From the NCBI RefSeq assembly GCF_014529535.1, contig NW_023503409.1:3906390-3970389 (forward strand): a stretch of 64,000 nucleotides of DNA, written 5' to 3'. Origin of the DNA: Bradysia coprophila. Taxonomy: Eukaryota; Arthropoda; Insecta; Diptera; Sciaridae. A model generated the notes under the pieces. The model had not been told where the DNA came from and did no database searches. It saw only the letters and a program-made list of their open reading frames with translations. Below, one piece after another: positions 1 through 9,570 of this stretch. Within the stretch, counting starts at the first letter, position 1, and each line of letters begins with the position of its first letter. Position numbers and translations under genes: made by a program.

Positions 1-313
1 GCCATTAAGAGTCACTCTGAGTGCTGAGTGACACATTCGGGCTTAAGGTAGAACCCCACTAGTGTAACACTAAGTGGTTGATCACTCGAACTTTCATCTG
101 TTCGCCCTTATATTGATGACAATGGCGTAACCATTAAGAAAGTGAAAAATTAGAAGTCCTTGTAACGTAGCATTTCATTTTGTAATCTGTAATCTATCTA
201 CAAGCAGAGTGGAATCGGGTGACGTTCACACTTTTATTACGTTGTTACTTTCGATATAAAATGTGTTTTGAGCAAAGCAAGGCATTATTTCATCAAGCTA
301 GATCCGCACTCAC
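1..313 (-). other. Intron 1 (partial) of the Aps/NUDT3-like gene
   Basis: On the minus strand this stretch follows a clear splice donor (GTGAGT, reading from 313 downward) that ends the first coding exon of the diphosphoinositol polyphosphate phosphohydrolase. No coding similarity was seen. The matching acceptor and the Nudix-box exon must lie beyond the left edge. Confidence 0.6.
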
Positions 314-412
314 CTCTGATTCAGCATCCGATCGTACACAGATAGCCGCGGCCCGACGCCGAAATCCGTCTTTGTCATAAATTCTTACTTGGTTGGGCTT
401 CTCTTTCACCAT
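314..412 (-). CDS. Aps: Diphosphoinositol polyphosphate phosphohydrolase, first coding exon (Nudix family, partial)
   Basis: Reading the minus strand from the ATG at 412-410 gives 33 codons beginning MVKEKPNQVRIYDKDGFRRR and continuing AAAICVRSDAESE up to a GTGAGT donor. This N-terminus, especially RIYDKDGFRRRAA.ICVRSD, is the hallmark of the NUDT3/DIPP family (Drosophila Aps), which removes beta-phosphates from diphosphoinositol polyphosphates and cleaves diadenosine polyphosphates in the cytosol. The exon ends in phase 0 just before the beta-strand that leads into the Nudix box in family members. The Nudix box itself lies off the left edge, so catalytic residues cannot be checked. The identification rests on one short but very characteristic exon. 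Confidence 0.82.
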
Positions 413-1870
413 ATTTTCTTTTCTAAACCGAGCGTGTAATTCTCAAAATAATTGTAACACAAAATCGTTTTTCACTTAAACCTACGTATCCTCGTGGAAT
501 TGTTTACTGAACTATTTATATTTGATAATAAATAAATTGGAAAAATAAAGAAAATGGTTCTGTCAATTTAGGTGGACAATAATGCAGTGAGTGCCGAGAA
601 ATAAAAAAAAAATAATTTAAAATAAAGAAATATAATCGGATATTTATTATTGTGGTGTGTCTAATAAAATGGTATCAATAACAATGTCAGAGCCATGGCT
701 AAATTGTGGCAGCGAACGATTGTTAAACGACGAATGAAATTAATAGAAATAAAAATATGGTTTTGATGTCTCAACACTAGTAGCAAAATTTTTGATAAAA
801 ATAATGTTTTGACCGACGGATCGATTTATTTTTCATTTTTAGGTCGCGACGAATTGATTTAAATCAGATAATATTGAATCCTTCAAGCACAAGCTAATTT
901 CCTTGGCGAACTTCGTGTTGTCTAAGACTTTTCAACTTTTTTTCTTATTAAACTTCATTAAACATCAAAAATATGCGAAAATTTGACAGTCCATCCGTTT
1001 CGAATAGGCTGCGGGCAGTGCACTTTTCAAAAAAGATGGAAGCCATTTTTGACAGATCATTAGTGAGTGGATGCGTTCATTTTGTCGATTGAATTTAAAT
1101 TTTTCATTTGCATTTTGAACGAATTTCTGAAAGCACAGAAAGATTTCTATTCCGGAAAACGTAAAATAACTTAAAACAATTTACTGTCATGACTTTCAGT
1201 CATTAAGACACCTACAACGGCAACCAACACCCAATTTTGAACGATTAATTCAGTGGACATTTTCCATATAAGTGTTGTTGTTGTTGTTCCAAATGGACCT
1301 CTGCCCATATAAATTGTGGCGTGGATGTAGAGATCCGTGTACAGCCAATGTCTTCTATTCAAATTCGATAGTTCTGGAAACTATCTTTACACGCGCTAAT
1401 GTCGATCACGCGTTTTTAATTGTCTCTCTAAGATGGCGTCGCCGCCATTTTGTTACGAAATCGTAGCAAATAAAAGTTTCTAAATTCACTATAAAAAAGT
1501 TCACTCCTCACGCCCTTATGGGCAATACTGTTCTTCTATCAAACGGCACAAAAACACAAATTCTCCAGACTGGCTCAAACGAACACCCTTGCCTTCCTCA
1601 CGGAACCTGGTAACCCAAAGTATTCACCAGGGGCCGAACGTCCTCCCCGGTTGAAGGCTGAAAGCGGACTGTCCATATAAGTGTGTGGTAATCGTATACT
1701 ATTCTCTTTATTAACTTGGAAAAGTGACACTCGAAATCAGAGATATCCATTCGAAACCTAAGTTTTCGAACAAGTTGGTTATAACATCTGAGTTAGTGGT
1801 ATGAATATTATCTAGTGGCAACGAACTCAGTAAAAAGTAAAGAACATTTTGTTGTAGTAAAAAAATCCTG
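413..1870. other. Upstream region of Aps-like gene, no gene recognised
   Basis: AT-rich sequence that should hold the promoter and 5' UTR of the minus-strand Aps-like gene. A GC-richer patch at about 1,500-1,690 translates on the minus strand to short protein-like runs interrupted by stops and may be an old transposon or gene relic, but it is not assignable. No TIRs or RNA genes were seen. Confidence 0.4.
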
Positions 1871-2440
1871 TTGACTGCTCAACAGATTGCCACAGAAGCG
1901 CCACAAGCATCTGCTGAAATTGGAACGAACAATTTCAGTTCGAACAACATGGCAACTCAGGATACGAGCAACCTAAAACCAACACCGGTAACGGAATCGA
2001 TCAAAATGATGGAGAAGATAAAGACAGACCAAACGATGCTGAAAGAGGGATTAAAATCTGGTGGATTGATCGATTTCGACTTTCTTCTCAATTGGCGAAA
2101 TTCCAGAAAATTTCGATCTGGGGCGTGCCTTCACCAATGAGAACGATATTCAAGCATCGAGAAACCTGGACCATCTGAAGAACAAGATGGACAATTTGCA
2201 CACTAAGTACGATAAAAACCTTCCCGAACTAACGTCCATCTGATGAATTGTCTAATGAAGAACATAAGGCGTTGGTCACCCTTCACAAATCATCGACAGT
2301 GTATGTCGAGTTGTTCGGTGGTGATGTGCCGCCGGAAATTTCATCAAAGTTCAATTTGATTCAACAATTTAAGAAATGAGTCAGAGAAGCTGACTCCGAG
2401 GACGAGGAGGACTTTGAGAATATATATATTTATTAGATAT
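1871..2440 (+). pseudogene. Degraded coding relic, family not recognised
   Basis: An 89-codon open frame from 1,871 is hydrophilic and lysine/threonine rich (for example PTPVTESIKMMEKIKTDQ). A second frame then continues protein-like text (PENFDLGRAFTNENDIQASR, LDHLKNKMDNLHTKYDKN). A third, after further shifts, reads SSTVYVELFGGDVPPEIS and ends in an acidic run. Coherent charged, partly coiled-coil-like text spread over three frames with stops between them suggests a decayed gene or retrocopy. No intron signals were obvious. It could also be chance frames in a low-complexity region; I cannot name the parent gene. Confidence 0.3.
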
Positions 2441-2737
2441 ACAAAAGGGATCTACTTGTCAGAAATAGAAGGAATTCCTTAAAAAGACTGGCAGCTGGAC
2501 ATGATAAAAAGAAATCTGATTCATAAGAAGAGGTTACGCCGGTCGCCAGAAATGGCTGTTGTCGGTAACTCAAACTGTATTCCAATACAAAATTTCAACT
2601 GAACTTAAATTGCGCTACCATTTTGTACATAAATTACAGCACAGTTCAACGGATTTTTTGCGATGCAACCTCGGGTTACACAGATCACTCACTAAGGCTG
2701 AAATGTGCTGTAATTTTTATTGAGCTGAAAAAATCAA

Positions 2738-3216
2738 GTTCTGAAAGGGCAGGTAAAAAGGCACTCATGAAGGCAAGGGTATTAAAGAACCGTTAAAACA
2801 CCCACGAAGGCACACAAATTTTGACAATTTAGACGGTTAAACTAAGGTTCTGAAAGAATAGGTTCTGATTTGATCACGAAGGCGATTACAGATTGCATGA
2901 AATTCTAACTAGATAAAAATATATTTTTTTTTCAAGTTCTCTTTTCATACAAACAAAAAACGCCTTCAAAATATGTGTGCCACCACTTTACTAATTAGTG
3001 TATTGAAATCCCGGTATAGTTTCACCTATTTCTAAAACCAGAAAGACTTTTTTGGGCAAAGGTGGTATCAGAAAAAAATCGCGTCGTGAATTCTTGGCCA
3101 ATGTTGACGAGTGAAGCTGAAGAGTGAGGACATTAATGTTGCTGTAGCAAGATTTCCACTGATGTAAGAATCTTGTGCTACAATTGCCAAGGCTCTTAAA
3201 GAACAGGTAGTGTCTT
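2738..3216. repeat. Diverged dispersed repeat related to the MITE at 55,918
   Basis: Shares word order with the element at 55,918-56,157: GTTCTGAAAG, TTGATCACGAAGGCG, GGCACACAAATTTTGA, and a closing CTCTTAAAGAACAGGT that is the inverted form of the opening motif. Parts appear twice, so this may be two overlapping or nested old copies. A third relic is at 7,061-7,200. Boundaries are approximate. Confidence 0.45.
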
Positions 3217-3629
3217 AACCTATTATTACGTCTGGGTAGCAGTGTCGAGTAATTAGTCTTTTCTTGTACATACGATCAATTGAACGAAATTGGTAAATAC
3301 TTCAATTTTCGATAAAAAGTTTATTGAATCAATTGCACAACTCAAAATAAACGCAGTACAAATTAAAACCGATTTTGTGCTGGATACTTACAAAATTAAT
3401 TTAATAATTTTTAAAATGCGACTAACATTAAAATTCATTGAACTCTGTGATGTAACATTGAATTTCACATTAAAACTAAACATCAGATTGTTTAACATCA
3501 TGGTAAAACGCATCCAAAGCCTTCAACAATAGTTCTATATAATTCTACTTTAAGAGTTAGTAAATTCATTGTGTAAATTTCACTTAATAAAGGTACCATT
3601 TTCTAAAGTCCATTGCTCAATTCATTTTC

Positions 3630-5294
3630 CTAATTTGCTCTGCTAACAAAATCACTTGTATCGTGGTTACAGGCAAAACAATCGTTTATAAATTCGCAAA
3701 CGCTCTGGACATAACGCTGTGGTTGACTAGCATACAATTTCACATGCTCTGCATCGGAATTTTCAAAACACTGCAATTGTACATGAACACCTCGACTTTG
3801 TCGATAATGGGCAAAATATTCCACATCAGTGTACGGTACAAGTTTGTCATGTTTCGAATATAGGAACAATTGTGGAGCATAACAATCTTGATTTTTTAAA
3901 TTCTCAAATGGATGGGCTTTAGCTGGGTTGTCTGCACCAAATAGTAGTCCAAGCTTGTGGAAGTTTTCCTTTAATAGACACAATAAAAATATCTCAATGT
4001 ACAACTCGAAATTCGAACAACGCTGGTTGATTGTTTTAAAGGTAATTTAACGGTTTTTATCGAAAACACTTGAAGAAGAACTGATTCACAAAATAGTTGC
4101 AAATCAACTGGTCTTTTTTATTAATCTTTTTGAAACCACGGCAAGTATCTAGCAAAATTGATTTAATTCTCGCCCTCTGTTCAACATAAGTTCAAGAGAG
4201 AGCATTGATCTGGGAGCATCTTCATCACCTATTTTTCAGTCGTTTCCGAGAGCCGATGCTTGGTCGTTTCTTAAAAGTTAACAAGTTGATGTCCTTATAA
4301 AATTACCTGCACAAACCATAACACAGTAAGAAACAGAGTTATAAGCCATGACACTAGGAAATTGAATGGTTTCTGTTTGCCATATATAGCCGATATTGCT
4401 CTGTATAGTGCTACCATATGCCGATCACCAGGTGCTGAGTCGAATATTACAGCTCGAATCTGAAAATTTTGAGAATCTTCATTGTAAAAAATTGATGCTG
4501 AGCTGTAATCGTTTATGGCCAAGCCACATAATAACGCACTTGAAGCATGAGTGGTAGCTCTAAATAGGTTACTGAAACTGGACAATGTATCAAACAAATG
4601 TAAAACACTGTTCACCACCGTAAAAACACTGTAAAAAACTATTTCATACAAAGTAGTACTCAATTTGACAGCTGTAGACTATGATCACTTTTGCTTGAAG
4701 TGCTCTGGTTCAATTGAACGATTTGTTAAAGAAAACTTATTTTTTGCCTTTAATTTATAGTCCGATCCGATTTACTCACCTGGACAGTTGGCGAATATTG
4801 ACGAAAGGCCAGCCAAATGTGTTGATATAAATAGGCACCGCCGTTCGAAAATACATGGAATATCAATGGATGAGTGTCGAAATTCATGTCGTAAATAAGT
4901 TTTACAATTTTATCTCCTATTGGTTTCATGGCTTCACGTTTAAAGAATAGATTTTCAACTGGAGCTGTATATCGAACGGTTATGAGTCTTGATTGATGCG
5001 AAAAACAAAGCTCAGAGTTAATTACACCATTGCTACCATACTGAACAATGTGCGCTCAAAAAGGAAATGAACTCACCCACGGTCTTCATAAATTTTCGAA
5101 TATTTCATTAAGTATCGATCCTTGCATCCAGCCCATCCAAGTAGTAGCACAATCGGTACGTTCGTTTCATTATACACAAAAACATAGTCTGATTCTCCGA
5201 TTTCCCTGTTATTTCTGAAGTTTGGTGTTGGAAATTTGATAAAATATTCTAAGGAATCGTTTCTAATCACAGATTGATTCGGTAACGCTGACAT
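3630..5294 (-). CDS. TMEM53/DUF829 family alpha/beta-hydrolase-like protein (four exons)
   Basis: Splicing the minus strand as 5294-5077, 4987-4780, 4459-4307 and 3968-3630 (all GT-AG, phases consistent) gives a 305-aa protein, close to the usual TMEM53 length. The start is the ATG at 5294. Residues 50-72 contain the conserved LLGWAGCKDRYLMKYS block of DUF829. A nucleophile-elbow-like FSNGG has Ser120, SKHDKLVP has Asp234 and DAEHVKLY has His268, so the hydrolase triad is plausible. Residues 175-192 form one hydrophobic, probably membrane-spanning segment. Vertebrate TMEM53 is a nuclear-envelope protein affecting SMAD signalling; enzyme activity in the family is unproven. A MITE sits in the second intron. 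No frameshift or truncation was seen, so the gene looks intact. Confidence 0.85.
4536..4703. mobile_element. MITE in intron 2 of the TMEM53-like gene
   Basis: Ends are inverted (GCACTTGAAGC at the left, GCTTGAAGTGC at the right) and the interior matches the element at 28,707-28,860 (AGTGGTA.CTCTAAATAG, GACA.TGTATCAAACAAA, ATTTG.CAGCTGT). The two copies are clearly homologous but diverged. No clear target duplication was found. Confidence 0.6.
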
Positions 5295-7571
5295 AATCAA
5301 TGATATTGATATTTACAATAAACACAAATAAAATTGTATGATCGAAATGCGAAAGGAAATCAACTTTTCTTTATCACTTTATCGTTGATATCAGATCAAT
5401 TCCGTTTTAGTTTACTGATTAATTGCACAATTTTGAATGGATAGAAGCGAAATTGTTGAGTATCAGAGGAGCTTTTCTTTCAATTAGATGTACCGGTACA
5501 ATGTTTTTTTCTGGAAGTCTTGACCTCGTTTGATGTATTTTGTATTGTAGCATGAAAATGAAAACTGAAGTACGGAAAATTTGGGCATGCGCCTGAACTT
5601 GATTCATATTTCAGTGTTTTTGTATGATGCCATTCCTATTGCGATGTGATACTAATATGTGTGTTATGTTTATACAACGTTTTTTCTTACCGGTTCAACA
5701 AACAGTATTTCTTACCATACATTTCGTTGGATTAGTTTTCGTAAAGTAATTGAGTTTGGATCTATAAATGAATTATAAAAATAACAAACATTCAGCACAC
5801 TTACGTTAAAAGTCCAGGTTTTTGAAAAAAAGCTCAAATATTCACAATAATATTCATGTCTGTCGGAAAAGCATTGTAAACATTACATACATTCTTGGAA
5901 ATATTTTGTATTAGCGTGCAGTAACTCTGAATCGATTACGTGCATATTACACACATCACATAGCACTTCAAAAGTTTAATTAAAAACTTCACCACCGACA
6001 ATATGACCTTCAGCAAGCTTTCTACATTTCAAAATAAAAGTGTCGAAAATAGGGGTCTTTGAATCGGCTCAACAAAATTTCAGGAACCACATTTGTCATT
6101 ATTAACCCATACCATAAGAAGCTCTCGTTTTCTTATATTATTTTGATGCTAAGAATCAAACGAAGTATAAGTCACTAACAGTATAACGAAGTATAAGTCC
6201 AACGTAGGACTCTAGTTTATCATTGTAATGTTAGACTCCACACCATATGTATGGATTTTGAGATCACATCAGGTTCTACTTAAGGTGCCAACGAGTCCGG
6301 CATACCTGCAAGTTGAACTAAGTATTTTTGCCTCTTGGGTGGTAATTTTTTTTCTTCTTCATTCTCGCTTAACAGTCATGTGCTTACCTAATTATATTTT
6401 AAAAGTGACCCTATGGTAAGACTACATACTCAAAACTAATTTAACTCTATCAAATGATGGACATTCACAGAAAATACATGGAAAAAAGTTACACAACAAC
6501 AAAAAGACAGATTAACATCAACAGCAGTCATAACATGAGATACAAAGTCATTATAAGATTGTTTATGTTCAAAATAAAGAAAACATTTTCCATAAATTAT
6601 ACACAAAATAAAATGATTTTAAGCCCAAAATGTGAATAAAAAAACAATTCTTAACTGCACATAAATAATATCCACGAGATATGTGTAATGTCTTCAGATC
6701 GTTATGGCAAAAGAGATTATATTAGATTTTCAAGTGACACCATAATTAAAAGATGAAATGAACGAAATATTATTTGATATTATTGTGGGCGAAAAGGCGA
6801 GACGTTTAGTATTGTATGAAATATTGGTATTAAAAAAACCAATATCGATGTAAGGTTAGACTGTTTAATATATTGGATGGCGATGGGAGCTAATGTTGAA
6901 AACAATGAAAGAAATTCGTAGAAGTTGCGTTTACAGATGATGAGTAAAAACACGCGAAACGAAAATGCAATTTTTCGATAGACATAGTTATACTAGAGAA
7001 CAACAGTATATTTACTGAGCAGCACAAAGTCGGTTTTATAGTACCAGTCCTAAGTTTTCCCAAGGATCTGGAAGAACAGGTTAAGACAACTCTGAGTCGA
7101 TCACGAAGGCGGTGGCACACAAATTGCGTCAACGGCTACCACGACTACAAAGTTTATATGAAAAAGTCAACTCAACAAAAACAAAATTCCATTTTCCTAA
7201 AAAAACCTTTTTTTTATTTATCGTACGCAACTAGCATTGAAGCGTTGAATAGCCAGAGAGATTCTTTGTGTTAGATAAAATTTTGATCTCTTGTCTCCGG
7301 TTAATTCCCGCAACTTCGAACCAATAATTTTTCAACCTCACAATCTGTCATATTGTTAGTTATGTAAAGTGGTGCTACTAAAACCTACTTTGTGCAACAC
7401 AGTGCACAATATACTATACTTATATCTCTTCAAAGTCTAAGGAAGTAACCAAAAATTACTATTGCATATATCAACCACAGCACTGCTTCTAGCATGAACA
7501 TAGAAAATATTCGGAGGCTGATGAAATCACAGAAGGCACTACGTTTCTTTTGTACATATAGATGTACATGC
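5295..7571. other. Intergenic, no gene recognised
   Basis: AT-rich upstream region of the TMEM53-like gene. The only feature seen is a relic at about 7,061-7,200 beginning CAAGGATCTGGAAGAACAGG and containing GATCACGAAGGCGGTGGC, a third member of the CAAGG-ended family (2.7 kb and 55.9 kb). Open frames here look like chance. Confidence 0.4.
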
Positions 7572-8311
7572 TGTTGGAGTCCGGGAATCTTGGGACATGA
7601 GATCAGTGAAACAACGATTAATACGGAGAAAAGTTTAATACGTCAGAACATGACGAATACATAATTTAGACTAAATGTTACTTTGATTACAAATTGATGC
7701 GATTGCTATGTCGATCTCCAACACTCCTCCTCAATCAAATCAATTTGTACGTCTCAATTTTGCATATTGATTCGTTGAACAAACAATTTTAAGAAGAATC
7801 AGTCTCCCCCTGAATTAACGATTTCTGTCGAGTCTATTAATTTATATATTCAAACAGTCCTTGTGCAATGCTTGATTATGCTACGCCATGCAAGACTATG
7901 CATTCTGCCATGCTCAGCTATGTGACTTTCTATGGTACGCCAATCAATATGCTCAGCTATACAAATTGCCATGTCGTTGCTATGCAATGCTACACCGAAG
8001 CTACGCCATGATATATCTTCACCGAAATAATGTGTCCAATCTTCCAAATTTCTTGTGAATCTCGAAACAATATTTAGCTATGCTGCTACGCCGCTATGAA
8101 TTGCTACTCTGCTATGCCTTGCCATGCTCTAATGAAGCTATGCTCAGCTACGCGGCTATGCAATTCTATGCCACAATGCAATGCTTTGCTTCGGCATGCC
8201 AAATTACGCTTCATTAATTGATTTCCACACGATTTAATGAACGTCCCTGGGCCCATAACCTGTTGGAGTCCGGAAATCTTGGGACATGAGATCAGTGAAA
8301 CAACGATTAAT
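7572..8311 (-). mobile_element. Miniature copia-type LTR element (TRIM-like), degraded
   Basis: On the minus strand the order is: a partial 5' LTR (8,311-8,261) ending in CTCCAACA; a primer-binding site at 8,260-8,246 whose plus-strand reading CCTGGGCCCATAACC equals the anticodon arm of initiator tRNA-Met, the half-tRNA priming style of copia elements; about 510 bp of internal sequence; a polypurine tract GAGGAGGAG at about 7,734-7,724; and a 152-bp 3' LTR (7,723-7,572) with TGTTGGAG...CTCCAACA ends. The two LTRs match over about 50 bp from TGTTGGAGTCCGG (plus-strand reading), then the upstream LTR is lost. No gag or pol is present. The interior is a degenerate GCTATGC/GCTACGCC repeat tract. 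Confidence 0.68.
7858..8220. repeat. Degenerate GCTATGC / GCTACGCCATG repeat tract
   Basis: Dozens of near-repeats of GCTATGC, CTATGCC, GCTACGCC and TGCTCAGCTATG occur in irregular register through the interior of the miniature copia-type element. It produces long cysteine/histidine-rich minus-strand frames that are artefacts of the repeat. Confidence 0.6.
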
Positions 8312-8439
8312 GCCAACACATGCAAACAATCCTAAGCGGTAGCTCTTATCACAAAAGCCTTCAAATTTGACACTTGTCAATTCAATGTTCATGCTCAGGA
8401 GCAGTACTGTGCAAAAATCCAATATAGGCTTGAACCCAG

Positions 8440-8590
8440 ACAGGCCAACCTGACCTGAGAAACCTGAAACTTGATTCGACAGGAACCAGATATGATCAAT
8501 TTTGACCTGGCCTGATTTGACCTGAACTTGAAATTTGTAAACTTACATTGACCTGAATCGACCTGAAAATTACGACCAGTTTATAACTAA
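8440..8590. repeat. Degenerate TGACCTGA repeats
   Basis: The heptamer-like words GACCTGA, TGACCTG and AACCTGA recur about ten times in 150 bases with irregular spacing. It looks like a decayed simple tandem repeat. Confidence 0.5.
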
Positions 8591-8665
8591 TCCTGACAGA
8601 TAATTTCCATTCATGTGTGTGTGTGAGTTTTTCAAAACGAAAACGTCAATTTGCTTTTAAATATT

Positions 8666-9235
8666 TTATTCAAAAACGTGAGGTAAAGTTAACTTTATTG
8701 CACGCAAGGATGTAAACTTTGATGGGAAGGTCACGCCGACCGCCATTTTATTAGATACGCGCAAACACACCACGTCTGATGATTTTACCAAGGCTGTATA
8801 CTTTGGGGAGGTCACGCAGACCGCCATTTGATTAGATACGCGGGAACACACCACTTCTGACGATTTTACATGCAAAAAAATCACCACATCATCACGGCGA
8901 TGACAATCATCACAGTAGGTGAATTTTTGTATGAAATCCGCCATGTTATCTTCAAGTGTGGTGTGTCACCCGCGTATCGGTATCTGCGTGACCTATCTGT
9001 ATCTGCGTGACCTCCCCAAAGTTTACAGCCTTGATTGCACGGATCCAAAACTTTACCTCAAGTTTTTGAATAAAATACCTTACTTGGCCATGAATGGGGT
9101 AAATGATGGAAACGGTACTTCTTGTATGAAATTTACCGATCGAGGCTTAGCCAAGGAAGGTATTTTATTCAAAAACTTGAGGAAATTTTTTGGCTCCGCG
9201 AAGTAAAGTTAACTTTACCTCACGTATTTGAATAA
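8666..9235. mobile_element. 570-bp MITE with 8-bp target site duplication
   Basis: Terminal inverted repeats of about 32 bp (TTATTCAAAAACGTGAGG at the left, CCTCACGTATTTGAATAA at the right) are flanked by a perfect 8-bp duplication TAAATATT (8,658-8,665 and 9,236-9,243). Inside are two direct copies of a block with GGTCACGC.GACCGCCATTT and an inverted copy with TGCGTGACCTCCCC, so much of the element can fold. The 8-bp duplication suggests hAT-type (or P-type) transposition. No transposase is encoded. Confidence 0.85.
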
Positions 9236-9570
9236 TAAATATTATGCACCTATGTCCAAATGTTTATTTTGACAAGTTAATGATTGTGATCCAAAGTCGA
9301 AGGCGTGAGTCATAATCTAACTGAAATGACTTCCCTGGTATAAAACTTTTGTTTGAAATTTTTTGAAAATAAGCCACCAAAATGAACGCAGCTGTTCTAA
9401 CAAAGGCAACGAAGCCCTCGAAACAGAGAGTTCCAGTCGCTATTATTGTCATCTCTCTGACTTTAAACGACAGTTTGGTAGTCACCCAGAGTTTTCGCAC
9501 CCGATCATCCATTGAATTTGTAACGTGTTATTTCTGTTTGCATTGACGCTGCTTTATAATTTTTGTGATA

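Noticed and set aside
7850..8325. Overlapping minus-strand frames rich in Cys, His and Arg
   Set aside because: Produced by GCTATGC repeats inside the miniature copia-type element.
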